Assembly: GCF_029227915.1 (NCBI RefSeq)
Contig: NC_079877.1
Span: 13,765,351 to 13,829,350 of the forward strand
DNA from: Hydractinia symbiolongicarpus
Taxonomy: Eukaryota; Cnidaria; Hydrozoa; Anthoathecata; Hydractiniidae
Reading direction: 5' to 3'
Length of the DNA: 64,000 nt
Part shown: positions 33,347 to 46,300 of the stretch, one piece after another
Numbering within the stretch: the stretch's first letter is position 1
Layout: the number at the start of each line of letters is the position of its first letter
Translations under genes and position numbers: made by a program
The notes under the pieces: model-generated
Told to the model about the DNA's origin: nothing
Seen by the model: only the letters and a program-made list of their open reading frames with translations
The model's database searches: none

Positions 33347-34088
33347 TATTTGTTGTGGACTGCGCAGTTATTTTTCGAAATTGATTTGTGACATCTTCTT
33401 GAACGTAAAATTCCTCGAAATTTCAATTTTCGTTGGGTCAGTCTAGGGTAAACTGACTGACAGAAAGAAGAAAGCGAGAACGAAATTCTTTTCGTAGCGA
33501 AAAGAATTTCGTAAGTTAGTTAGTTAAATAAAGCTTGTGAACACTAATGTTATCCTTTTAAAAAATAAACAATATGCAGGCGCTGCATAAACTATCTTGC
33601 TATTAAAAATGCACAACTATGAAACATCCACAATGCAACCCAATTCTACAATTTCTCCTAACAAAAAATACAGCCTATCATTCACGGTTGAAAGTCGCGC
33701 GATTGAAACGTTTATGAGCTTAAACGGCATTTAGGTGACAAAAAATCAAAATTTTGATGTCACTATCATGTTCGGCATACTTTTTTTGTTATCTGTGCCA
33801 AATTTTGTCGAAAACAAATACCAATTTTGGCCTGAAACGTCATTTAGATGGCTTCCAAGTACTTAGAGAGCTTAGGTACGAAATTTAAATATGTGACGTT
33901 GCAATTGATTATTGCGGACATAGTTACGAATTAGTAAAAAGTAAAAATAGTTACCAAGATGAGATTCACACATGACTACTCCCGTGTCGGTGCTCAGAGA
34001 GGCAAAAATTTCTATTCTTGTGGGACACATTTGCGTTTTACTACAAGCTCACGAGCTTGTAACAAGCTCACGAGCTTCTAATTATAAT
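33347..34088 (+). other. Region upstream of CFAP44
   Basis: Holds a perfect 14-bp inverted repeat at 33481-33511 (CGAAATTCTTTTCG, TAG, then the reverse arm) and two AAGCTCACGAGCTT palindromes at 34046-34076. No coding sequence seen. The CFAP44 promoter should lie in its 3' part. Confidence 0.5.
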
Positions 34089-34102
34089 GATGCCGTAGAA
34101 AC
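34089..34102 (+). promoter_or_regulatory. Candidate RFX X-box
   Basis: GATGCC-GT-AGAAAC fits the X-box pattern GTHNYY-N2-RRNAAC with one mismatch in the left half. It is about 80-95 bases before the CFAP44 start codon, a usual position for ciliary genes regulated by RFX factors. Single short motif, so only suggestive. Confidence 0.35.
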
Positions 34103-34184
34103 ATGATAAACAAAGTTCTCAGTGTTTCAAGTCTTACTAATAATTTCTGGTGCAAATGTTTGTTGGCAAGCGAGCACAAGCAAG

Positions 34185-34349
34185 ATGGCTGAAGCAAACG
34201 AGGAAGCGTTTAAAGTAGACGATAAAGATAAAGATCAAATTGAGCAATCTAAAGATCAAAACGTATTCAAATCTCCATCAAAATTTTTAAAAGTCACACA
34301 TCAGGTGAAAGCAGAAGCATTAAGACGTTACCAATTTCCAAAAGAAAAG
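34185..34349 (+). CDS. CFAP44: CFAP44 exon 1
   Basis: ATG in a strong context (CAAGATGG, A at -3 and G at +4), 55 codons, phase 0 out at GTAAGG. Frames upstream of this ATG lack another ATG. It encodes a charged N-terminus ([15 protein letters not shown]) and ends RRYQFPKEK. Confidence 0.72.
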
Positions 34350-37300
34350 GTAAGGTAGCGGTGGCGGTAAAGCTAAACCATAGCTTTAGCTAGTTTATTT
34401 TCGAAGCAAACAGCTAGGTAGCTAGTGCTTAGATGTTCTTTCTTACCAGACTGGTTAGAAAGAATATCTTGTTGTCACAAAAATACATAAAACCTGTATT
34501 TTTGTGACAATAAATTAACGTTAACTACTAGTAGTTAGCTAGTTTCACATTGCTTATTTCAATTTTTCCATGGATAAGGTGCAAACAATGACCAGAATGA
34601 TCAAAACACTGAGTTATTATTTTTTAGCTAGCCATGGTGCAATACAGGATTAAGATATGTCACACAGGCTAAGCATCCCCACTCTCAAAGCGTCACCCAT
34701 GATGTTTTTGTTTTGTTTTAAAATCAATTTGTGAGTGGCTCCAAACGTTGACATTAAAACACTGAGAAATGATTTTTTATCAATTTTTAGGAATTACGGA
34801 TGCTAAGATGTAGATAAAAAAATAAAGAACACAACATATTAGTGATTAACAATCTTAAACACAATAAGAATATCTCCATCTATTAACTAGCTATATATAT
34901 CCATTCTGAACATGCACACATCAATAACTCCTTTCACTTTTATTATCATACAATCTTTAAGCACAAACTGTTGAACTTGGATGCCTTGTTTTAATTATTT
35001 TTTTTCTAACTCAGACACATGCTTATGCTCTTAACTTTTCTGTTGTTGTTGTTGTGAACTCCTTTGGACATAAAATAATGTTACTGACGGAATTCTCGTT
35101 TTTTATATAACATCAATGATGTGTATAAATGCCTACTAATAAGCTTAGGAGATTTCAAAAAGGAGAGTGGGGAAGAGATTTTGTTCGTCTTTTATCAATT
35201 TAAGGAAATGTTTTAACTGATGCTAAGAGGAAAAGGGAGGGAAGATTCAAACCATAGCATTAAAAAGACTAAAAAATGATTTGTGTAGCACCCCTTACAG
35301 TATCGCCTGAATGTCATGTTACATATACACACATTTCACGATGTAATGAATCATGTATACATAAAAAAACTTCATGTGTCTATTGTTATCACATGTATTT
35401 TGCATGTTTCTATTGTTATATATCTATAATTGCACTTGTTAACAATAATATATGCAAAGAACTTTTGTTCAAAATTAAGACATACATGTTATTGTTTCAA
35501 TTGTTACAATCACAAAATATCAACTATAATAGTCGGGAATCAGGGGCGGATACAGGATTTTTTTCTCCTTAGGCGGATTTGCGAAGCAAAGCGAAGTCCA
35601 CGCGTAATTTTCTTGTAGCAAAAATTGTGCATGTTAAATCAGCTGGGGGTCTAGGGGGCACTGTTAGCCCACGAAGTTGGGTCCAGAAGCTGTAGCTTAT
35701 TTACCTATTTCAGCACTACAAAATGCAGCAGGCAGGACCTTTACAGTTCCATCTTTCACATGTTATTTGAAAAAAAAAACAATCACAAAATTCAAATGAA
35801 AGCACAATAATGTTTTCAGAAAAATTAGGGCTAAAATTAGCCAGCCAGCAAAATTTCTTCTTTCTTCCACATCCACAAAAATATTTGCAAGCGCATTTTT
35901 GCAAGTTATGGGTGAATATAATAGCTTTAAGTCAGTATGCAAAATGGTAAAAACTTTCAACATTTAATCTATTTAAAATATTTAATAACATGTTAAAGGA
36001 GCCCTATAAGAAAAATAAGCAAAAAACAACAACACAAAAATGCATATGTAAATAAGCTTGATTTGTATTATTATATCATAGCAACAACAACAACATAAAC
36101 AACAACAGACAAATACAATAAATTAAAAAAATGGCAAGATTATATCAAGATTTTGTGCAGGTAAAGGCCCGCACAACTTAAAATTTGGATTTTCAAGCAG
36201 CAATAGCTAATTAAAAACAAACTTACAACACAACAACCTACGAAAACGAAAGAATAAACACTGATTTAGCAGAACATTCAATCAAAAAATATTTAGCCCT
36301 ATTAGCTTAAAACAAAAAAAAACTGTTTTTTTTATCGGTAACCATTTCTGGCTCACACTTTTAAAATGTTGAATTAAACTTGAAAAAACCTTGTAGCTAA
36401 TATGTGATAATTACTACAAATACTTAAAATTTTTAACAATACAAAATCATTCAAGAACAGATATCATTGTTAACTACATTATTACACATTTTTGTGTCCA
36501 TAGGGTTGTAGTAAGTAGATATGCTAAGTCATTTTCGCCTTGTTAGTAAAATCACAAACATTTTCCATGCCTATTGGCATGACAACTTCTTTAGTGAAAA
36601 TGTGAAAAACATTGCCATATCACCCATTAAATAAAACCATGCCTTTTTCTTATTCGAATTGTATATAATTAGTACCATCTCCAGGGATTATTTCGATATG
36701 ACGCTAAAGAACTTAAACCAAAATATCCTCAAGTCTTGTCAAAGTCTTTCTCTCAAAACTAGTGTTCTCTTTATTGGCCTTGTGAAATGTTGAAAAATCG
36801 TTTGGAAAGTGTCTACTGCCAGAAGATTTGAATCTACAAAAGTTAACATACAAAGTTATTATGAATTACATTTTACATTTTATTACATCACGCTAAATAT
36901 ATATATTCCTATTTGTGTTTTTTCTACATTTGAAGAAGTTTTTAAAGTGTAAACGTAGTATTAAAGTTGCTATCCCCCTAAAGGTTTGATTGTTAGTTAG
37001 ATAAACAACTGGCGGGTAAGTAAAAGCTCAAGTATTGATTAAACAAGTTGCAATTTCTTTAATGAAATATATACAGAAGATAAGTTTAAAACTTGTTACA
37101 ATACTAAAAAAGTTAGTAAGGCGACTCCAATTTAATTAGTTGTTCTACGGGCAAAGTTGATAGTATCTTACGGTTGGTCGGTTGGCGAAATAAAAATAAT
37201 TTTATCCAGAATGTATGGTCAGAACAACAAAAAAATAATAAAAATAACAACGCAGGAGGGTGGTACGACAACCATTTTTTTCTATGTATTTTTGCATAAT

Positions 37301-40300
37301 GCACGCATATTTACTACAAGTAACTCACGTGCACACACACTGCAACAACTTAACAACTGCACACCTTACAAACATGTAAAACAGAATTCCCCAATGGACA
37401 ATTACACAAACAATTATAAATTAACACAATAGAATAATACAATAGAATGATGATGATGATGACAATAGAATAATACACTGTGACATCACTACATAGAAAC
37501 TAATGTCCACATGGACACTTAGGGACACACTTATACAACACAATTAGCAACACAAAAATAGACTATAAAAGGGTACATACACACATAAACATATAACAAA
37601 TAAATAAATAAACTGGCATGGAGGCAGTAACATGGCTCCCCTTAATAAGATACTACATAATTGATAATATAAACACAAGTTTAATAAACTCAAATCTATC
37701 GTTTAGTAAATAAAATGTATCATTCGTGAAATTGTATAATTGAATAATTACATAATCTAATAACCGGATAATCGAAACATAATTGTGATCTTGAAATATT
37801 GTCAGAACGTTGAACAAAACGCAATATTATCCAGTAATGCAGTATGTAAACCAATAATGTTATGTCGAAACAATAATAATGAAACAATTATCACAATATC
37901 GAACCATTTATGCAATCAAAATATTATAATCGCTATGGAACGGCTCCTCAATGGGGAATTGAAACTAAGGACGTTCAAGTTTTTATCCATTGGAGAACAT
38001 TAACTTAGCACTTCTAATACGCCTAGTAGAATCCTGAATTGTAGAGACCACTTAATACTTTTACCAGTCGTTGCTGTAGTCACTTTCCCTAAACAGAACA
38101 ATGTCATTCGGTATAAAATATTGGTGTGTCTTCTTCCATTGTATTCCTTCTTCCATCTAACCCAAAAGTCCTTAACAATATGTTAGACACATCTCCACCT
38201 CCGTCTACAGTATAAATCTTCTCGTTAAAAAACACCAGGTGGTGGCATAATGACTTTTGACTTCATTGTAAGCAGATGGTTCGGTGTCAATGGTAGAGGA
38301 CTTAACAATTCTACTGTTAACGGTCTTGAATTTACCACAGATTCTTATTCGACGAGGATTGTTTTAACGACTTATCGTTGAAACTATGACCACGCTGTTT
38401 TAGTAAGACCACGCTGTTTTAGTAAAGATGACAAGATGGCATGTGCTGAACGAATCTGACTTTCTCACACGCCTCCCATATGACTCGAAGCAGGTGGATT
38501 TTTTTTCCATGTTACCCAGTCAGTTCCATTGGTCTGCAAATAGGAAGATATTTTTTCATTGCCTATCTCCTCCAACGTTTTTCGTAGTTCATTATCCTCA
38601 CCAACAAAGTTGCTTCCGTTATCCAAACGAATCATACAAACTTTTCCTCTTCTGGCTATGAATCTTCTTAGAGCTTGTATCAATGAGTCAGTGTCTATAA
38701 AACAAGTACTCTCCATGTGAATTGCTCTGCATAGTACACATATAAAAAGTGCTGCATACCTATTGAAGTCCTTACATCCTTCAAGAATCTGGAAAGGTCC
38801 AAACATATCTACTGCACAAAAAATAAAAGGCTGGTAAGATATTACATTCAACACATCCCATATGAAACTTCTGATTAATGAATTTGCCTTGATAATCCAA
38901 TATTCACAACTTCTAAGTTTCATACCTTTACCACAGTGGTTGATTTTTTTATGATACCAACGTATAAAAGTGTTGTAACTGATGGTCTTTCGTAAGAATG
39001 ACTGGCTTTATATCCATGACGGGCTTTATATCCATGCTAAATGAAGAATTCTGAAGTCTCCAACAAGATAAGGACTTGTCAATCTTGTTAAAATGGTATA
39101 ACTTATAATTTGCCTGACTAACAAGGTTAACTTTGACCCTGATTTTAACCTCTGGATCATCTTCTGATACTTGAAAATAGGAATCACTAATCACTATCTT
39201 TAATCACTCGGGTAAGATTTTCTGTTAGCTATAAATTTCATAGGAGTTAAGCCTCTGGAAGCATCATCTGCTGGATTTTCCTTTGATTGTATATGTAACA
39301 CCACTGTTTCATGTGTGAGCCTTCCTTAATGGTCTTGATACTGTAGGGTTAACAAAAAAAGACAAGTTTCGCTCACACAATAGACTTGTTGAAAAAAAAT
39401 TTCTGAAAGATTATTTAAACTTTTCTTGACATTGAAAAAAGATGTGATCACCTCAGTGACTTCAAGTGAACAAGTGAAAAATCTGCTTTTAAATAAATAA
39501 ATATAAATTTCCTATAGAGTATACTTTACAATTAGAGACACAAACAGGTGATTAAATTTTTGCACTAAATACACTTTGGTACTACACTTGACAACACAAT
39601 AGTTAAATAAATTACAGAACAAATATGGCAGACAAAACATAAAGAAAAATTTTAACAAAGAGCTGACTCAACACTCCCCAACGATGATAAAATTTGTACT
39701 TTATTTTAAACAATAACTCGAGTCATTAAGAAACTTGGAATCGGAATACTGTGCAGCTTTGTGTAGTTCCTCGTACAAATCAATTCGTCAATTCGATGAA
39801 TAACAATCAAGTTTCCAACTGAGCAATGGGTTTCGCGATCAACGTTTTCATTGTTATTTCCATATTTAACAAGAACTCATCTAATTTTATCGTCTCAACC
39901 ATAATCGCAACCATAATCGACTGATTTGATCATACCAAATTGATAATTCGATCTTAACATTGATTCTTGTTTTAAAAACAAAACTACTTCGCCTTCCACA
40001 TTCGATCTGAACCACTTTGGATGATCCATTAATTTGGTAACCTGTAAAATTAACTAATTCTCATACCATGTATCAAATATCTTCTTATTCGTTCTCAGAA
40101 TTTTATTGTAATCGTTAATTACTCTCATACTTTTAATCAGACTTCGTTCGTTATTTTGACCTAATCTTAAACAATTGGATGTTATCAGATCCATGGGTTT
40201 AAAACTGGATTTGTTGTTTCCAAGAGCCAAAGGTAGGTTGTTAATACTGTTTGCGATGGACAATGCTATTATTCCCATTGAATAATCGACAATCTTAAAT

Positions 40301-43300
40301 TATATAAATTCTTTTCAAGTGAAACTTATATTTACGAATCTTACGCTCGACTTTACCATGAATGCTATGAGCATCAACAGGGCATACTTTAAATTCGACT
40401 GCCTCGTTTTGATGAAGTTGATATTTAATGTTGACAAATCCAATCGCATTGATTCGCAACCTTTCACTAACTGACTGACTTTATCTGGAAGGAGTACTTT
40501 TGGATAACCGACTTCACAGGCAAATCTTGTGAAGGCTTGTAGAAATGCAGAAGTGTTGTAATCTTCCTTCACCTTGATATTAACCGTTGATGTTGTTGTA
40601 CAGCGAAAAACTGTCAACCATATTTTGACAGTGGTTCTTCGATGATGCATCGTATGAAATAAATGGACCTGAAAGATCAAGCTACACAGGTGCATTAGTT
40701 AGATTATGTTTTGATACAGGTCCCATTACCATTTCCAATGTTCTTTTCTCCAAGTACCTGCATCTTGCTCAAGCAGCTTACACCTCTTTTACCAATGATC
40801 TTCCTTCAATGATGTAAATCTGCTTTAATACATATCTCCATGTTATTTCGACCCCTGAATGACGTACAGTTTTGTCATACAAGTGAATATCGTTCACAAC
40901 ACTGTATGCTATCGGTGAATGTCGATCAAACTCTGAGACACAAAATGTCGTTGATGACAGGTCCTTCATAACTTTTGTTGCTTCTCCAACAATCGTAATT
41001 TCATCTGTCGGAAGAATCCTTCTAGAGTATAGGAGAATTCCATCCTTTTTGTGACTGATTTTTTCGTATTGATTTGACTTTAGGAATTGTTTAATTTTCA
41101 TTGTGGCCTTCTTGTGGAAATAGTTTTCTGCGTCTTTTATCTCCACATCTGACAGCACCACGATATTTTTGATTTTTGATTATTGATTTGATGAAATCTT
41201 GTTTAAATTTTTTATACAACAATTTGTATAAATCTGAAAACAATTGGGAGGATTCTTACCATTTCTTTCCAGTGATGTCTGTTGGGATCGATAAGGTATT
41301 TCGAAAATTGATATCTGTGAGATATTTCTTTTGTGATGGTAGAATCAAGAGCTAGGTATGTGGTTTGTGGTTCTGATTCCTAATTTGGTGGAGTTTCACG
41401 TTTAATCAATTGAAGATCTTGGTTATTTAGAACAATTTCCTTAGCATCCATCATTGTATTTGCTACAAAAAAATGAAATTGTCTTGATTCATTCTCGTGT
41501 CTGTTAGTTCTGTCTACGATCCACTTGGCTTTGCTTCACCAGATTAGAACTATCAGCAGCAGTTGTATCAGTGAGAGTGGCAAATATGGGCGGACAGTCA
41601 GGTAGAACTACCTGACTGTCCGACCAAAAGTACTTCTCATTAATTTTAATTTCTAACTACTCTTTTAGCATATTTGCCATTCTCACTGATACAACTGCTG
41701 CTGATAATTCTAATCTGGTGAAGCAAAGCCAAGTGGATCGTAGACAGAACTAACAGACACGAGAATGACAAAAGAATTAATGGTGTATCCTTGAGCGTGA
41801 TTATATAAATGAATTCATTGTTTTCTATGCATTACTCTACACCCAAGACTCTTTCCATTGGTAACGTGCAAATGGATAGGTCTAAATTCATTAATTCTTT
41901 AGCCTTCTTAGCATCAAGTATTTTTTGAAGAGCTTCTCTTGAATTAGAAAACAATTTGGTAAGTCGAAATCCACCAGCTGCACACATACTATCAACATTT
42001 GTTAGCAGCTTTAATGTAGTGATGACATCAAGACAGGACTTTAACATATCATCCACAAAAAAATTCTTTCTTAATGTTTCTGCCGCGTTAATGCTATATT
42101 CACCCTCGGAATCGGTAGCAGTTTTAATTAGAACAACCTGGTGATGCCCAAACAAAGGAACTGTCATTCTAAATTATTTCAAAGAAAGCGATAGGTTTCC
42201 ATTAGGCCACCATAGATATCCCAAAAAGTTCTAATGATTAACAGGAACTTTCACTTGATAAAACATGGCTGCATTATCTTTAATGATTGCTATTTTCTTC
42301 TGTCAAATTTCTTGTCAGAACACTAGTTAATTGATTTTTCAGGTCAAGACCCTAATAATTCATAATGATAAGTTGCACTACAATCAAACACCACTCGAAG
42401 TTTGTTAGGATCCCTTAGGGCGATAAACACTATGATGTGAAAGATACCATATATGACCTGGAGTGTCATCCTTGTTCGATTCATCTACTTCCACAGCATA
42501 CCCTATGGCAGCTCTACCAAACCACATGTTGTAGACAATTTCAAATTTTTACTTGATACGATTGGTCCGGCAACACACCATCCCAGCCCTGTCTGATAAG
42601 CATAGGTTTATTATTTTTAGTGCTTATAGGCTCCAACGCTGCTGGACAATTACCTTCTATTAATAAACCAATAGATATGTTTTTCATCATCTTTCGGAAG
42701 GTGATCAAGTATGCCATCTAGGTAACCCCACCTTTTAACTTTCCTCGGAGTTGGCACATCTCGGAGTCTACAGGAAGCTCTCTACTACTATAAGTACGAG
42801 GTAGGCTTACTAATTAAATTTTACCATGCACTGATGAAACTGCAAGAATTTGAACAAACAGACATTTCTCATTCTTCTCTCCATGGATAGTTTTCAAAAA
42901 TATTAATGTTTTGGTTCGTTCTAGATTTAGTTCATTTAATAAATCTTCTCTTATAAATGTACCCTGACTGCCTGTCTAATAATGCAAATGTTTTAACTGA
43001 TTTTCCAGGCCTTGATTGATGCCATAAATTGACAGGAATGACGAAAAGACTGATAACTTCTGCATTGGCTCCTGTTAACCAGAAATCAAGTGTGGTTATA
43101 AGGTTGTCTTGTTCTGTGTCATTGCTTCCACCTTCGTTGTTATCCCTATTTTCATATTTTTTCTCGATCCTTCTTTTGTATCCATGGAGACCAGTTGGAT
43201 TTGTTTTTTAACATGTCTTGCATTTACTACTATTCTTGCATGTCTTAGCTGAATGGCTTGTACTTGTTTTTTCGTAGAAACAGAAGCATAGACGTTTCTG

Positions 43301-46300
43301 AAACAACAGCCTTCTTCTTGCATCTAATGATAGACTCAACTAATCTCTACAATCATCAAAATCATCGAAATCATTTTTACCACAGCAAGGACAAACAATC
43401 ACGTTTCTTCAATTAAAACAAGTAGCAAACAATTTCTGCCTGTGTTTTACTTTATCATAAAGTAATTTTGGTGATTGAACTGACATTGCTTCTCGAGAGT
43501 ACAAAGGGTCATTCGCCAAAGTTGTTTCTTTGTCAATTAAACTAATGAATTCCTGTAATCCAACTTCTCTTCCTTTCTCTTTGATATCAATCACTTGACG
43601 GTTCCATCTATCCTGCAAATAAACTGGTAATTTACCGTTACCGAGCTATTACCAGTGGTACATCTATATGATAATATTGCAGATTCAAACCTGGTGAGAA
43701 AGAAATAAAACCTAAAACTTTCTGGTTCATTTGGTTTTAGTTTTGGCCAATTTGAAAGCTGCTTTTGATATTCACTCGATACCTGATTTTTGTCACCATA
43801 TCTTTAGTCTAACAACCGTTTTGCCCTAAAATAACCTTCTTCCGCTGGAAGGTATAGACAACCTTTCACTAACTCCTTCGGTTTACCTTACCTAAATTGG
43901 GTTAAACATCCTCCTGAGTTGCCTATCTTTGTTCAACTGATTCAATGATAGTGATCATATAAGACTTTTAATCTAAAAACGTTTCCACTGAATAAATCAA
44001 GATCAACTTTAGGTGCTTGTATGTGCTTCAACATGTCAGACAGCAATCTTAATCCACTTCCATTGCATCCACTTTTCTAGAAACATGGACCTTTCTTTCT
44101 TCTACGTCGTTCGTATGAACATAATTAATTTTTTCTTTGCTCATATTCTCTATGATAAAGGATCTAACGGACTGATCCAAAGACTGATTTGGCTTGTTCA
44201 AACTCAATATTTTCTTTTGTAGCAGCCTGTATCTCACCTTCCTTTTGCTTCTCTAGAAATTCTGCCTTAATTTGTAATTCTGCAAGCCTCACTTTTTCTC
44301 TAATAGCAGTTTCTCTAACTGAGCTGGTTGTGTTACCACATCTCTTGCTTCTACATGATCTTTGTGAATTACTAAAAAATTTGTTGTCAAAGCCTTTACT
44401 TTCACTCAGCAATTCTCTACTGCTCCTCTGGCACTCCTAACAATATTTGACACCTAGCATGCGTCTTAGCATATTATCCTCAGCTATTGATTGAGTAGAA
44501 ATTAAAATTATTTATATTTTTCTTTATAGCAATTTGCTGCTGAAGAAGCAAATTTAAAGCAACAAAGGGACCAACCTTGTGCCCTTTCATCAGAAATTAC
44601 TGATCTTGAGGTGAGACATTTTTGCATAAATATCAAATCCTTAGCAAAGAGTGAGAATTGTACTATTAAAGATATTTTTTAGTTTGTCTGCTCGGTGTGC
44701 ATATTTAGTCTTGTATTGCATATTTATAACATGCAGATATATGGAGCTAAACACAGTTTAGCTCATGTTAATTGCAGTTTCCAGTTCGGGTGATAGCTGG
44801 TTGGGTGAACTACAATACAAAAACACTTTATTGAGCTTCAAAATTGGTGCATGATGTTTTGTTTACCCACATTGGGTACAGTCTCAATTAACCAGGCCAA
44901 TGAGCCTAGCCTCTGTTACCAATGGCCTATGAATTAAGAATTTCACATCACATTGGCCTCTGACCTAAGCTGACAACGTCTTCAAAAAACAACGAAAGAT
45001 TTCAATATCCGTTTAACTATAGTTATAGCTGTAGCTAGCTCCACGTTTTCCAGAAGCATCTATATTGTCTATCACTGCCACATATAGTACATCATCAACT
45101 CTATAAACTCTTTGGGTTCAATAACATAATGACATCTAATAAGTAAGAAAAGCGTTTTGTTTAAAAAATATGCTGCCGCAGTGGGACCTTATCTGCGCAC
45201 GTTAAAAGATTGGGTGCAACTTGGCAAGGAATCCCTTGTTCTAATTTTGAACTCATACAACATGCATGTGAAGGGTTTAACCATGTCTCTGCTCGCTCAA
45301 GCTCTATTTGACAAATTTCAGCGCGAAGCAAACCCCTTTTCATCAGTCGATGATGAGAAAAGTCCCATGAGTTTCCTCAACCAGTCTCATGCAAGTTTTC
45401 ATTCTGGGGCAGATGGTCCAAGCCGCCATGCTGGACAAGAGAATAGGAAGCGCGGCGTAGCCACTGTGGAGGAGAGTGACATTCCCAATACGACCCCCAG
45501 AAACCCAAACGTACACGTGTGGATGCGGACTTTTCGAACTTTTCCCACAACATGAAAGTTTTTTTGCGAAAAGAGCTGCAAAATTTAGTCAGCACCAAAA
45601 ACTTTGTTCCGTCTCAGGGGCAAGGCCAGCTGCCTCGTCCTCTCCATTTTGACTTTTCGGCCACCGGTTCACTCTTGCCGCATACTATCCATAATGTCGG
45701 GTCTAGCGATGTTGACTTCCAGCAGGCCAACGTCGTTCGCACCGAGGCTCTGCAGCATGACCCTACTGTTCTGGATCCTATTTCTAGTGTTTGTCTGCCG
45801 CCAATTCCCAAACGGTTTTTGGACAAAATTAAGTTGCATGAGTACGTGAATTTTGATGCTCTTTTGCCTCCATCTCCACACTCTTCTGTGTTGTGTACTT
45901 CTCTTCTCATGGACGATCTGAGGGAGTTCGATCTGAATATCCAAAATGTGGACTGTGCCCCCAAGGTGTCCTTATCCCAAAAAATGGCAGGGAAGGGTAA
46001 GGTTAAGGATTTTAATTCTTGGGTTTTTGCCTGGACAATCTATATGAGGTGCATGGTTTGGTTTTACCCTCATCTTGTCCAACAAATGTTAGCCTACCAA
46101 ACCTTCATTAGCCAGTTTGCCTCCCAGTACGCTTTTGCGTCTGTATACACATACAACCAACTTTACCGGTTGCAGCTGGCAAATAATCATTCCCATAGGT
46201 GGGATGTTGTTGACGATGCACTGTTTAATATGCACCTTAGAGGCCCCCCCCCTCAGTGTTGTCGCAGAAGGTTTCCCCTGTGGGACCTCCAAGATGTTTT

